A stretch of 64,000 nucleotides of DNA from Acidobacteriota bacterium (GCA_005808475.1 SYLY01000020.1:20573-84572); one strand, 5' to 3'. Numbered from the stretch's first letter, positions 43,180-52,562 are shown. The notes: a model not told the origin generated them from the letters alone. Numbers and translations: made by a program.

Positions 43180-44211
43180 TCAATTCAGGAAGTACGTGCG
43201 ATACAGGGTATCGCGCTGCTTGGGGGTGAACCCGGCGTCGCGGATCATGTGGCGGAGATCCTCTTCGGTGGCGTGGTTGCGCGCGCCCGCCGCGGAGACG
43301 ACGTTCTCCTCGATCATGATGCTGCCGACGTCGTTGCCGCCGAATCGCAGACCCACCTGGCAGGTCTTCAGCCCTTGCGTCACCCATGACGACTGCACGT
43401 TCAGCACGTTCGGCAGGTAGAGGCGCGAGATGGCGAGCGTCTTCAAATACTCGACCGCGGTCGCTTCTTCCTTGACGAAGCGGCCGAGCGAGGTGTTTTC
43501 GCGCTGGAACGTCCACGGGATGAAAGCGGTGAAGCCGCCGGTTTCCTCCTGCAGGTTGCGGATCAGATCGAAGTGGTTCATCCGCTGTTCCAGCGTTTCG
43601 CCGCAGCCGAACATCATGGTGGCGGTGGTGCGCATGCCGAGCTGGTGCGCGGTGCGATGGACGGCCATCCATTCGTCGGTGCCGCACTTGAGGCGGGAGA
43701 TCCGGTAGCGAACGGCGTCGTCCAGGATTTCGGCGCCGCCGCCGGGGATGGAGTCGAGGCCCGAGTCGCGCAGCCGGGCGATGGTGTCGCGCAGGGAAAT
43801 CCCGCTGACTTCGGCGATATTGGTGACCTCGGGAGCCGAGAGGCAGTGCAGGTGGATCTTGAACCGGCGTTTGATGGCGCGGAACAGATCCTCGTACCAT
43901 TCGATCTTCAGGTCCGGGTGCAGCCCGCCTTGCATCAGTACGCCGGTGCCGCCGAGCTCGATGGTCTCTTGAATGCGCTGGAAGATCGACTCGTGCGATT
44001 GCAGGTAGCCTTCCTTGTGCCCTTTCGGGCGGTAGAACGCGCAGAAGCTGCAGTATTCGGTGCAGACGTTGGTGTAGTTGATGTTGCGATCGATGATGTA
44101 GGTGACCACGCCGCCGGGGTGAAGCTTGCGGCGTAGGGCGTCGGCTTCCATGCCGATGCCGATCAGATCGTCGGCGCGGAAGAGGTCGAGTGCTTGTTCG
44201 CGTGTCAGCAT
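43180..44211 (-). CDS. mqnC: cyclic dehypoxanthinyl futalosine synthase
   Basis: A 343-residue radical SAM enzyme of the futalosine pathway of menaquinone synthesis. The [4Fe-4S] cluster cysteines are Cys50, Cys54 and Cys57 in CTEYCSFCAF. Other MqnC hallmarks are YIIDRNINYTNVC, GVLMQGGLHPDL, LDSIPGGGAEIL, TTATMMFGCGET and FIPWTFQRENT. The related MqnE and F420 CofH share the fold, but these motifs and the mqnA neighbour fit MqnC. It starts inside the end of mqnA (7-nt overlap), so the two are coupled. The rest of the pathway (mqnE, mqnB/D) is not in the window. Confidence 0.94.
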   Translation of the reverse strand: MLTREQALDLFRADDLIGIGMEADALRRKLHPGGVVTYIIDRNINYTNVCTEYCSFCAFYRPKGHKEGYLQSHESIFQRIQETIELGGTGVLMQGGLHPDLKIEWYEDLFRAIKRRFKIHLHCLSAPEVTNIAEVSGISLRDTIARLRDSGLDSIPGGGAEILDDAVRYRISRLKCGTDEWMAVHRTAHQLGMRTTATMMFGCGETLEQRMNHFDLIRNLQEETGGFTAFIPWTFQRENTSLGRFVKEEATAVEYLKTLAISRLYLPNVLNVQSSWVTQGLKTCQVGLRFGGNDVGSIMIEENVVSAAGARNHATEEDLRHMIRDAGFTPKQRDTLYRTYFLN

Positions 44212-45032
44212 AATGAGGCAGTGGCGGCAGGTACCAGGGTATCGAGTTCGGAGACGTATTGGAGGAACCGCTCGAGGCCGCGCTCTTCGGCGGGCCCTGT
44301 GTCGTAGCGGATGTAGCGGGTCAAATACTCGTGGATGAGTGGGGCGGGGAAGCCGCGCCGGGGCGATTCCGTTTCCGCGATTTCGGCGATGCGGGCGAGG
44401 CCGTAGTCGAGCGACTGGCGGAATACGCGCTCGAGCCGCCCGCGGCCGATCTCGTCGAGGCGCTCCGGCCGGCCCGCCCACAGAGCGAAGACCATCGGGA
44501 GATGCGTCAGTTTCCACCACTCCTCGCCGAGGTCGAGAACATGGCCGTGGATGGCGGCGGGATCCAGGCGCAGGGCTGCGTCGCCGATGATCAGCGCGGC
44601 GTCGGCGGCGGCGAGCATTGCGTCGAGATCGGGCGCCATGGCGGAAATCGACGGATCGGCGCCATGGCGTTCGCGCAGCACGATCCGCGCCAGTTGCACC
44701 GATGTGCGCGAGCCGGCGTCGGCGGCCACGTTGCGGATCTTGCGAGGTTCGCACCGGGAGATGAGGAAGATGCTGCGGACCGCGCCGATGCCGGCGATCG
44801 CCGTCCCGCGGATCCAATCCCAGCCGTGGCGGGCCATCTCGGCCACCGGGACAATGCCCAGGTCGGCGCGGCCGGTTTCGACGGCGCGCGCGCATTCGGA
44901 GGGGACCTCGAAGGTGAGGTCGAACTCGCGGCCGTAGGGTTGGTGGAGCAGGCCGTGAACGAGTGGCGCGGTGTTGAGGTAGCTCACCGCGCAAATCGAG
45001 GGCTTCCGAAGGTCCAAAACACAGGGTAGCAA
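44205..45032 (-). CDS. mqnA: chorismate dehydratase
   Basis: A 275-residue periplasmic-binding-fold enzyme of the MqnA family. It removes water from chorismate to give 3-[(1-carboxyvinyl)oxy]benzoate, the first futalosine-pathway step. Signatures: AVSYLNTAPLVHGL, FEVPSECARAVETGRADLGIVPVAEM, AVRSIFLISRCEPRKIRNVAAD, ALIIGDAALR and DLGEEWWKLTHLPMVFALW. A TTG start at 45032 is used, and another TTG at 45014 would remove six residues; neither has a clear ribosome-binding site. It overlaps mqnC and is divergent from the ABC permease gene. Confidence 0.93.
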   Translation of the reverse strand: MLPCVLDLRKPSICAVSYLNTAPLVHGLLHQPYGREFDLTFEVPSECARAVETGRADLGIVPVAEMARHGWDWIRGTAIAGIGAVRSIFLISRCEPRKIRNVAADAGSRTSVQLARIVLRERHGADPSISAMAPDLDAMLAAADAALIIGDAALRLDPAAIHGHVLDLGEEWWKLTHLPMVFALWAGRPERLDEIGRGRLERVFRQSLDYGLARIAEIAETESPRRGFPAPLIHEYLTRYIRYDTGPAEERGLERFLQYVSELDTLVPAATASLC

Positions 45033-45058
45033 ACGTACGCCGCGCCGCTGGAATCGGC

Positions 45059-45064
45059 TATCCT
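45059..45064 (+). promoter_or_regulatory. -10 box (TATCCT) 6 nt before a TTG start
   Basis: TATCCT ends 6 nt before TTG 45071, the same hexamer and spacing as at 39158. This supports the TTG over the ATG at 45098. Confidence 0.5.
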
Positions 45065-45070
45065 GAACCT

Positions 45071-45877
45071 TTGAACGTCCCCGGCAGACTTTTCGTCATG
45101 AACCTGGTGCAGCGTCGGTCGCTGCTCTATCAGATGGTGCGGCGCGACTTCGAGCAGCGCTACATCGGGTCGGCGGTGGGCTGGCTGTGGGGTCTGATCC
45201 ACCCCGTGGTGATGCTGGCGAGTTGGGTGTTCGTGTTCCACCTGTGCATGAAGATCGAACTGCCGCGCGGTTCGGTGACGGAGAGCTATCCGCTGTACCT
45301 GCTGGCCGGTTCGCTGCCGTGGTTCCTGTTCAACGAGACGGTGCTGCGTTCCTCCACGTCTCTGGTGGACAACGCGAATCTGATCACCAAGACCGTCTTC
45401 CCGTCAGAACTGATTCCGCTGTCAGTGTTCTTTTCGTCGTTGATCAACCACCTGTTCACGTTGACCGTGCTGGTGACGGCGGTGGTGTTCTGGCAGAAGC
45501 ACTGGAGCTGGAATCTGGCGCTGCTGCCTCTGTACATCCTGCTGACCGGGATGATCGCCGTGGGGCTCGGCTGGGTGATTGCGGCGGTCCAGGTCTATTT
45601 GCGCGACACCGCGCAGGCGGTGGCCGTGTTCCTACAGCTTTGGTTCTGGGTGACGCCGATCTTCGTGTTCGAGAAAGACTACCCGGCCAAGCTCCAATTC
45701 CTGCTCGACTACAATCCGATGGCCTTCCTGGTGAAAGCCTACCGCGATGCTGTGCTTTCCTCCAAGTCTCCGGACCTCGAGGAGACCGTGATCCTGATCG
45801 GTTGGGCCGCGGCATCGTTCGTCATCGGTGGACTCTGTTTCCGGCACCTCAAGCGAGGCTTCGCCGACGTTCTCTAG
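45071..45877 (+). CDS. ABC-2 type polysaccharide/O-antigen export permease (Wzm/TagG-like)
   Basis: A 268-residue inner-membrane permease with about six membrane helices and the ABC-2 family start RRSLLYQMVRRDFEQRYIGSAVGWLWGLIHPVVM. ITKTVFPSELIPLSVFFSSLINHL, WVIAAVQVYLRDTAQAV and YNPMAFLVKAYRDAVL are typical of Wzm/TagG exporters that move undecaprenyl-linked polysaccharide. Its ATPase (Wzt/TagH) is not in the neighbourhood: a sulfatase gene follows directly. Either the operon has been broken or the ATPase lies elsewhere. A TTG start at 45071 fits the promoter spacing; ATG 45098 is the alternative. Confidence 0.88.
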   Translation: MNVPGRLFVMNLVQRRSLLYQMVRRDFEQRYIGSAVGWLWGLIHPVVMLASWVFVFHLCMKIELPRGSVTESYPLYLLAGSLPWFLFNETVLRSSTSLVDNANLITKTVFPSELIPLSVFFSSLINHLFTLTVLVTAVVFWQKHWSWNLALLPLYILLTGMIAVGLGWVIAAVQVYLRDTAQAVAVFLQLWFWVTPIFVFEKDYPAKLQFLLDYNPMAFLVKAYRDAVLSSKSPDLEETVILIGWAAASFVIGGLCFRHLKRGFADVL

Positions 45878-45880
45878 GAT
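45875..45880 (+). promoter_or_regulatory. -10 box (TAGGAT) 7 nt before ATG
   Basis: TAGGAT includes the TAG stop codon of the permease gene and ends 7 nt before ATG 45888. Leaderless layout. Confidence 0.4.
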
Positions 45881-45887
45881 TCGACTC

Positions 45888-47276
45888 ATGCTGACCAGAC
45901 GCTCCCTGCTTTCTTCCGCCGCCGCCGCGCCCCTGCTGGCGCAACGCAACCGCCGCAAGGGCCCCGAGCCCACCCGCCCCAACATCGTACTGGTGCTCGC
46001 CGACGATCTGGCGGCGTGGATGCTCGGCTGCTATGGCAACAAGGAGATCCGCACTCCGAACATCGATCTGTTGGCGCGCGCGGGCACGCGTTTCGCCAAC
46101 AACTTCGTGGTGACGCCGATCTGTTCGGCGAGCCGCGCCACGCTGTTCACCGGGCGCCTGCCGCGGCAGCACGGCATCCACGACTTCCTTTCGCCGAACC
46201 CGATCGAGGATCCGCCGCAAGGGCAGAAAGAACCGCCGGCGTCGTTCGCGTCGGAGACGATGATTTCCGACACGCTCGCGGGCGCGGGCTACGACTGCGG
46301 ATACGTCGGCAAGTGGCACATGGGCAACGACGCCAAGCCGGGCCACGGCTACTCGTATACGTACACGATGGGCGGCGGCAGCAGCGTCTATCAGGATCCC
46401 ACGCTGTACTTGAACGGCGAGTCGCGCAAGGAGAAGGGCTACCTGACGGAGCTGTTGACGCAGGGCGCGTTGAGCTATCTCGACAAGCAGTCCGCCGCGA
46501 AGCCGTTCTTCCTCACGGTGAGCCATTTCAATCCCCACACGCCGTACTCGGGGCATCCGCAACGGTACTACGACATGTACGCGAGCACCAACTTCGAAAC
46601 CGTGGGCTGGGAGCCGCCCGCGCCGAACGCGTTGCGGGAAAAAGAACTGCTGAAAGACACCGTGGGCAATCTGCGCAAGTGCGCGGCGAGCACCACCGCC
46701 CTGGACGACCAGATTCCGGCGCTGTTGAAGAAGCTGAACGAAAAAGGGCTCCGCGACAACACGCTGATCGTGTTCACCGGCGACAACGGCTTCCTGCTGG
46801 GCCGCCACGGACTGTGGAGCAAGGGGCTCGCCTCGGACCCGATCAACATGTACGAGGAAGTGATGAAGGTTCCGATGATCTGGAACTGGCCGGGCAAGGT
46901 TCCGGTGGAGGCGGTGCGGCCCGAACTGGTCAGCTTCTACGACATGGTCCCCAGCCTTTGCGAGGTGGCCGGAGTGGAGAAGCCGGCGAAGAATTTGTGC
47001 GGGTTCAGTTACTGGCCGCTGGCGAGCGGCCGCGGCTTGAAAAAGGGCGACTTCTGGCCCGCGACGGTGTTCGGCCACTTTCGGAACACGGAGATGGCGA
47101 GGGATCAGTATTACAAACTCGTGTTGCGCAACGACGGAAAGGGTCCCAACGAATTGTTCGACCTGCGGACCGATCCGGGTGAGAAGGCGAACCAATACCC
47201 GAACCCGCAATTTCTGGACGTTCGCAACCGCTTGACCAAGGAGTTGGCGGAATGGCGAAAGGAACACTCCAGCTAG
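45888..47276 (+). CDS. exported type I sulfatase
   Basis: A 462-residue sulfatase with an exported N-terminus (MLTRRSLLSSAAAAPLLAQ). The formylglycine site is Cys79 in PICSASRATLFTGRLP, the Cys-type C-x-A-x-R motif. Metal ligands include Asp39-Asp40 (LVLADDL) and the FTGDNGFLLGRHGLW region with KWHMGND. It should cleave sulfate esters, probably from algal or host glycans. Maturation of Cys79 needs a formylglycine-generating enzyme; the only FGE-fold sequence in the window is in the NACHT protein and is unlikely to do this. The 3' end overlaps the TonB receptor 2 gene by 25 nt, suggesting a glycan-utilisation pair. Confidence 0.92.
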   Translation: MLTRRSLLSSAAAAPLLAQRNRRKGPEPTRPNIVLVLADDLAAWMLGCYGNKEIRTPNIDLLARAGTRFANNFVVTPICSASRATLFTGRLPRQHGIHDFLSPNPIEDPPQGQKEPPASFASETMISDTLAGAGYDCGYVGKWHMGNDAKPGHGYSYTYTMGGGSSVYQDPTLYLNGESRKEKGYLTELLTQGALSYLDKQSAAKPFFLTVSHFNPHTPYSGHPQRYYDMYASTNFETVGWEPPAPNALREKELLKDTVGNLRKCAASTTALDDQIPALLKKLNEKGLRDNTLIVFTGDNGFLLGRHGLWSKGLASDPINMYEEVMKVPMIWNWPGKVPVEAVRPELVSFYDMVPSLCEVAGVEKPAKNLCGFSYWPLASGRGLKKGDFWPATVFGHFRNTEMARDQYYKLVLRNDGKGPNELFDLRTDPGEKANQYPNPQFLDVRNRLTKELAEWRKEHSS

Positions 47277-50200
47277 GCATTCTGGCTGGTTGGGCGTGCG
47301 CCGCGTGGGCGCAGTCGCCGGTAGCGACGATCACGGGCACGGTCTCCGATCCTCAGGGCGCCCGCGTGCCCGGAGCCGAAGTAGTGGCTCGCAACATGGG
47401 GACCAATCTGACGTTTCGGGCGATCGCCTCGGGCGAGGGCACCTACGCGATCAACTCGTTGCCGGTCGGGCGGTACGATGTCCGGATCGCCGCCTCTGGC
47501 TTCAAGACGTTCGAGCGAACCGGGCTGACACTCGAAGTCGCGCAGCGGCTGCGGTTGGACGCACAACTCGACGTGGGCGCGGCCACCGAGACGGTGAGCG
47601 TCGTCGCAGAAGTCCCGCGCGTGCAGACCGAGGATTCGGCGCTGGGAACCGTCGTGGAGCGCAAGCGGATCGAGGAACTGCCGCTCAACGGCCGCCACAT
47701 CTTCAACCTGGTGAAGCTGGTGGCGGGAGTCCAGCCGCGCAACTCCAGCAGCGACGGATTCGCCGACGCCAACAATCAGGCCTTCTCGCAGATCCGGTTC
47801 AGCGGCGGCCCGATTTATGGAAATCAGGTGCTGCTCGACGGCGGATCGAACACCGTGCCCGTGCACAACGAAGTATCGGTGGTGCCGATGGTGGACGCGA
47901 TCGAGGAGTTCCGGGTGGAGACCAACTCGCTCAAGGCCGAGTTCGGACAGTCCAACGGCGGCGTGATCAACGTGGTGAGCAAGGCGGGGACCAATCGCTT
48001 CCACGGCTCGCTGTACGAATTCGTGCGCAACGACTCGCTGGACGCGCGCAATGCGTTCGCAACCCAACGGGATCCCCGCACCGGGCGCATCAAGCCGACC
48101 CTGCGGTACAACCAGTACGGCGGCACCGCTGGCGGGCCGGTGCGCATCCCCAAGGTCTACGACGGCCGCAATCGCACCTTCTTCTTCGGCGGTTATGAGC
48201 AGTGGCGGCATCGCAGCGCGACGATCCGCCAGAGCACCGTGTCGACGCCGCTCGAGCGGTCCGGCGACTTCTCGAACACGCGCAACGGGCTCGGCCAGTT
48301 GATCCCGATCTTCGATCCAGCCACCACGCGCGCCAATCCCGCCGGGAGCGGCTTCGTTCGCGATCCGATGCCGGGCAACCTCGTTCCGCGCGGCCGTTTC
48401 GATCCGCTGTCGTTGAAGGTGCTCGAGTTCATGCCGCTGCCCAACGCGCGGCCGAACAACGACTTCGCCAACACGCTGAACTTCCTTTCCTTGCAGAGTT
48501 CGCCGCTCGATCAGGGCGTCACCAATGTGCGCGTGGATCACCGGTTCGACGACCGGAACAACGTCTTCTTCCGCTACTCCGGCACACGGAACACGCGCCA
48601 GGATCGCGGCTGGGGACTGGGTCCGTCGGACCCGTCGGCCCGCAACGATCAGCGCGACAATCACAACGCCGTGGCGTCCTACGACCGCACCTTCACGCCC
48701 ACCATGCTGAACAACTTCCGCATGTCGGCCACGCGCCAGTATCTGCCGTTCCTGCACCCGAGCTTCGATGAGGGCTGGCCGGCGAAGCTCGGCTATCCGT
48801 CGATCGTGCCGCAGGACCAGTTCCCGCCGGTGACGATCACCGGCGTGCTCGATATCGGATCGTCCGGTTTTTCGGGTGGCAATCGATCCCAACACACGGT
48901 GCAGTTGGTGGACGCCTTCACCTGGATTCGCGGCAACCACAACGTGAAGGCGGGGATCGACCACAAGTGGAGCCGCCTGAGCTTCATCAACCGCTCACAA
49001 CCTTCCGGCCGGTTCGACTTCGGCAGCGCGCTCACCAACAACCCGCAACAGCCGCAGAACACCGGCGTGGGCCTCGCCACGTTCCTGATGGGCGAAGTGA
49101 GCGGCGGGTCGATCGGCGTGCGTCCGTTCTTCGCGTTCCATGCCTGGATGTCCGGACTGTACGTGCAGGACGATTGGAAGCTGACGCCGCGGCTCACATT
49201 GAACCTCGGCATGCGGTACGACAAGGTTTCGGCGCCGGTGGAGCGGTGGAACCGGCACTCCAATTTCGACCCGTGGATTCCCAACTCGTCCACCGGGACG
49301 CTGGGGGTGATGACTTACTCGGGCGTAACGGCGCCGCGCGCGTTCGTCGACAGGGACAAGAACAACTTCGGGCCGCGGATCGGCTTCGCGTGGGATCCTC
49401 GTGGCAAGGGCAGGACCTCGGTTCGCGGCGGATACGGGATTCTCTACGTCGAGTCGATTTCCAGCGACACGGTGGGCGATAACAGCAACGCGTTCGGATT
49501 CTCGATCGACACGCCCTTCGTCGCGCCGGGCGGCGGGCCGTTCAAGGCGTTCCAGCTCAGCGTGGGTCCCACGGCGCTGATTCAACCTTTGGGCGCCAAC
49601 GGCGGTCCGAACGCGTTTCGCGGCTTGGACGTGAGATACCAGGATCGCAACGCGCCGACACCGTATCTGCAGCAATGGAACTTCACCCTGCAACAGGCGC
49701 TGGGCAAGGGCTGGGTGGCTTCGGCGAGCTATGTCGGGAACAAGGGGACCAAGCTGTTCGGAGGCAACCACAACCTCAATCAGCTCGACCCGGCCAACTT
49801 CAGCCAGCGGCTGGCGCTGCAGGACATGGTCACCAACCCTTTCTTCGGCCAAATCGCGACCGGCGTGCTGTCGGGCCGGACGGTGGCGCGTTCGACGTTG
49901 CTGCGGCCGTTCCCCGATTACAACAGCGTGAGCACGTACGCGAGCCACGGGGCGTCGAGCATCTATCACTCGTTGCAGGTGACCGTGGAGAAGCGTTATT
50001 CGAACGGGCTGACTTTCCTCGGATCGTACACCAACGGCAAGCTGATCAACGACGCGTTCTCATCGCTCGGCGGCGGCAGCGGCGGCGACGGCGATTTCCG
50101 GCTGGGCCGCTTCAACCGGCGGCTCGAGCGCGCCATCGACCAGGACGACATCTCGCAACGGATGGTGTTGAGCGGCGTCTGGGAGCTTCCCGTTCCCAAG

Positions 50201-50686
50201 AAGGGCGCACTGTGGAACGGCGTACTGCACGGATGGCAATTGAACGGGATTTCCACGATGCAGACCGGCGCTCCCTTGCTGGTCCGCGGCGCGAACAACT
50301 TCACGGGCATCAACTGGCCGGATACGGCGGGCAATCCGACGCTGCCGGGCGGAGAGCGTGGGGTGCTGCGCTGGTTCAACACGGAGGCCTTCCGGAATCC
50401 GGTGGATTGGACCATCGGCAACGTTCCCCGAACGCTGCCCGATACGCGCGGTCCCGGCCTGTTCGAACTTTCCGGCGCGATCTTCAAGACGTTCGCAGTG
50501 TTCGAGGGAGGCAAGCTCGAGTTCCGGGCGGAGGCCTTCAACGCGACCAACAACGTGAATCTCAACGACCCGAACGTGTCGTTCAGTCCGAACCGGGATG
50601 GCGTGAACACCAACCCGAATTTCGGCCGCATCACCGCCGCGGGCGCGGCGCGCCGGGTGCAACTCGGGCTACGGCTGGCGTTCTAG
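47252..50686 (+). CDS. Oar-like TonB-dependent outer-membrane receptor 2
   Basis: A 1144-residue receptor of the same design as receptor 1. Signal peptide MAKGTLQLGILAGWACAAWAQ; carboxypeptidase-regulatory domain (about 25-105: TGTVSDPQGARVPGAEVV, SGEGTYAINSLPVGRYDVRI); plug (about 120-235: IEELPLNGRHIFNL, GNQVLLDGGSN, IEEFRVETNSLKAEFGQSNGG); then a beta-barrel ending QLGLRLAF. It starts inside the sulfatase gene, so the two are coupled and may handle the same sulfated glycan. Its TAG stop codon shares CTAG with the TAG stop of the convergent SPFH gene. Confidence 0.93.
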   Translation: MAKGTLQLGILAGWACAAWAQSPVATITGTVSDPQGARVPGAEVVARNMGTNLTFRAIASGEGTYAINSLPVGRYDVRIAASGFKTFERTGLTLEVAQRLRLDAQLDVGAATETVSVVAEVPRVQTEDSALGTVVERKRIEELPLNGRHIFNLVKLVAGVQPRNSSSDGFADANNQAFSQIRFSGGPIYGNQVLLDGGSNTVPVHNEVSVVPMVDAIEEFRVETNSLKAEFGQSNGGVINVVSKAGTNRFHGSLYEFVRNDSLDARNAFATQRDPRTGRIKPTLRYNQYGGTAGGPVRIPKVYDGRNRTFFFGGYEQWRHRSATIRQSTVSTPLERSGDFSNTRNGLGQLIPIFDPATTRANPAGSGFVRDPMPGNLVPRGRFDPLSLKVLEFMPLPNARPNNDFANTLNFLSLQSSPLDQGVTNVRVDHRFDDRNNVFFRYSGTRNTRQDRGWGLGPSDPSARNDQRDNHNAVASYDRTFTPTMLNNFRMSATRQYLPFLHPSFDEGWPAKLGYPSIVPQDQFPPVTITGVLDIGSSGFSGGNRSQHTVQLVDAFTWIRGNHNVKAGIDHKWSRLSFINRSQPSGRFDFGSALTNNPQQPQNTGVGLATFLMGEVSGGSIGVRPFFAFHAWMSGLYVQDDWKLTPRLTLNLGMRYDKVSAPVERWNRHSNFDPWIPNSSTGTLGVMTYSGVTAPRAFVDRDKNNFGPRIGFAWDPRGKGRTSVRGGYGILYVESISSDTVGDNSNAFGFSIDTPFVAPGGGPFKAFQLSVGPTALIQPLGANGGPNAFRGLDVRYQDRNAPTPYLQQWNFTLQQALGKGWVASASYVGNKGTKLFGGNHNLNQLDPANFSQRLALQDMVTNPFFGQIATGVLSGRTVARSTLLRPFPDYNSVSTYASHGASSIYHSLQVTVEKRYSNGLTFLGSYTNGKLINDAFSSLGGGSGGDGDFRLGRFNRRLERAIDQDDISQRMVLSGVWELPVPKKGALWNGVLHGWQLNGISTMQTGAPLLVRGANNFTGINWPDTAGNPTLPGGERGVLRWFNTEAFRNPVDWTIGNVPRTLPDTRGPGLFELSGAIFKTFAVFEGGKLEFRAEAFNATNNVNLNDPNVSFSPNRDGVNTNPNFGRITAAGAARRVQLGLRLAF

Positions 50687-51606
50687 CTTTTGTGAATGGG
50701 AGGCGGTTCGGGAGATCCGGATCCGGGCCGGGAGGCCATCAGGCTCGCCAGCAAGTCGCCGCCGCCCGAGGGCAGCATCACGACCTTGGCGTGGCTGTCC
50801 AGGATCTTCTGCGTCTCGAGGATCTCGAACAGCGCCTTGGTCACCTCGGGCTCTGACGAGATCTCATGCAAAGCTTCGCCCAGCGTGCTGGGCCGGATCG
50901 CCGCCGCCTTGGCGAACTCGATCGACGCCTCGCGCTCGGCCGAACTCGAGATCACGCTCACCTGATTCGCGCCGGTCTGCCGGATCGCCGAGGTCACCTG
51001 CCGTAGCCGGTTGACCACCTTCTCCTCGATCTGCCGGATCATCCCGAGATCGCGGAAGTGCACCTTGCGGATGTACACCGAACCGAGCCGGTATCCCCAG
51101 TCGTTCGATTGCGGCGACACTTCGTTTCTCACCGTCTGGCTCATCTGATGCCGCGTTTCGAGCATCTCGCCGAGCGGCATGTTGCTCAGGCAGCGCACCG
51201 TCGCGTTGCTGACGTTGGCGCGGAGAGATCCGCGCGGGTCGGTGTTCTTGAACAGATACGCCACCGGGTCGCTGATCCACATCTCGTACCAGATGCCGAT
51301 TCCCATCGGCGCGCCTTCCTCTGAGTTGACCGGCTGGCTCCGTAGATACTCCTGGTCCATTCGCATGTCGATGACATGGCACTGCCCCAACCAGTTCACG
51401 ATGAACGCGGCCGGTCCCAGTTCGAACGGCAGAATGTACAGCCCAGGTTCGGAGATTACCTTCAAGACCTTGCCGAATAGCACGTAAACGCGGCACCTGC
51501 GCTCTTCCACCACCGCGTACAGGCCGAACATTCGAGCCAGGCCGAGCGCGAACGGCACGCCGATCAGGAAAAAGAGGAACGTTGTGAAAGCGGTGACGAG
51601 GATCAC
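50683..51606 (-). CDS. SPFH/band-7 membrane protein B
   Basis: A 307-residue membrane-anchored protein. An N-terminal hydrophobic segment (about 1-28, TAFTTFLFFLIGVPFALGLARMFG) is followed by an SPFH (stomatin/prohibitin/HflC-type) domain (about 30-215: VVEERRCRVYVLFGKVLKVISEPGLYILPF, GYRLGSVYIRKVHFRD). The C-terminal region is helical and Ala/Glu-rich (EEKVVNRLRQVTSAIRQ). These proteins form large oligomeric cages organising membrane proteases or lipid domains. GTG start overlaps the stop of the first SPFH gene (GTGA), so the pair is probably produced in balance, like HflK-HflC. Confidence 0.87.
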   Translation of the reverse strand: MILVTAFTTFLFFLIGVPFALGLARMFGLYAVVEERRCRVYVLFGKVLKVISEPGLYILPFELGPAAFIVNWLGQCHVIDMRMDQEYLRSQPVNSEEGAPMGIGIWYEMWISDPVAYLFKNTDPRGSLRANVSNATVRCLSNMPLGEMLETRHQMSQTVRNEVSPQSNDWGYRLGSVYIRKVHFRDLGMIRQIEEKVVNRLRQVTSAIRQTGANQVSVISSSAEREASIEFAKAAAIRPSTLGEALHEISSEPEVTKALFEILETQKILDSHAKVVMLPSGGGDLLASLMASRPGSGSPEPPPIHKS

Positions 51607-52562
51607 TGGCGCACCTCCAAGTAGACGTCCTTGGCCTTGTCGTATAACCGCAGCTTCACGGTACGCAGATACGATTCGAGCGTGCCCGGCCCGCGCTTGC
51701 GAAGTTCGGAGAGCTCGGCGGCCAGCCGCTTGAGCGGCTCTACCTCGGCCTGCGCGCGGAGCGTCTCGATCTCCACCGCGCGGCGGGATTGCACGATCTT
51801 CTGGTCCGCGCCCGCCTGCGCCAAGCTGATGTCGGACGACACCTGATTGTGCGCCGTGTTGATCGCCGCCAGCGCCGATTCCACCTCGGGCGGCGGATCG
51901 ATGCCAGTGATCAGCGACGCGTCCAGCACGACGCCATAGCGCGCCGGCGTGGCGCGGCACTCGGTGTCCATGTACTCGTTGAGGTCGCGCAGGTTCTTCC
52001 GCAGATCGTTGATCGACACGCCAGCGCCGCCGAGCGTGTCGCCCTTGGCCTCGAAGCTGGCGATGCGCTGCCGCAGCACGGAGACGAAGAATCCCATGAC
52101 GTGCACGATCGGCGCCTTGATCCCGAACAGGAAGGCGTAGAGATTGGACTCGCTCACGCGGTATCGAATCTGCCCGGTAAGTCCGGTGTTCAGTTGATCC
52201 TTGGTGACGGCTTCGAGAATCGCGCCGCCGGAGTTGGCGGCGGGGTCCTCGAAATCGAACGCCATGTTCACGGTCGAGGTGGCCACCGACACTTTGTACA
52301 CGCGCTCCCAAGGCAGCTTCAGGTAAGGGCCGCCCGCGCCGATCACGCGCACTTGCGGATACGAGTAGCGCTCCTTCTCCTCCGCGCGCAGATGGGTGGC
52401 GATGGGGTCGTCGAGGGTGGTCGCGTTACCGACTCTCTCCGCCCGGCCGAAAGACGTCTTGATGGCGCGTTCGTTCTGATCCACCGTGTACAGACCGAAC
52501 AGGACCACGCGAAACAGGAACCAGGCGATGAAGCCCAGCAGGAATCCAAGGAAGACTTCCAT
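51603..52562 (-). CDS. SPFH/band-7 membrane protein A (HflK/stomatin-like)
   Basis: A 319-residue protein with an N-terminal membrane helix (about 3-24: FLGFLLGFIAWFLFRVVLFGLY) and an SPFH domain: VDQNERAIKTSFGRAERV, YLKLPWERVYKVSVATSTVNMAFDFEDP, GLTGQIRYRVSESNLYAFLFG, VSINDLRKNLRDLNEYMDTECRATPARYGVVLDASLITGIDPP. A helical coiled region with AQAEVEPLKRLAAEL follows. Together with the coupled second SPFH gene it likely forms a hetero-oligomer. A -10 box lies 8 nt before the ATG, so the pair can be transcribed separately from the coaD operon. Confidence 0.88.
   Translation of the reverse strand: MEVFLGFLLGFIAWFLFRVVLFGLYTVDQNERAIKTSFGRAERVGNATTLDDPIATHLRAEEKERYSYPQVRVIGAGGPYLKLPWERVYKVSVATSTVNMAFDFEDPAANSGGAILEAVTKDQLNTGLTGQIRYRVSESNLYAFLFGIKAPIVHVMGFFVSVLRQRIASFEAKGDTLGGAGVSINDLRKNLRDLNEYMDTECRATPARYGVVLDASLITGIDPPPEVESALAAINTAHNQVSSDISLAQAGADQKIVQSRRAVEIETLRAQAEVEPLKRLAAELSELRKRGPGTLESYLRTVKLRLYDKAKDVYLEVRQ

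Noticed and set aside
47273..48964. 563-residue minus-strand open frame
   Set aside because: Antisense to TonB receptor 2; no domain, low-complexity composition.
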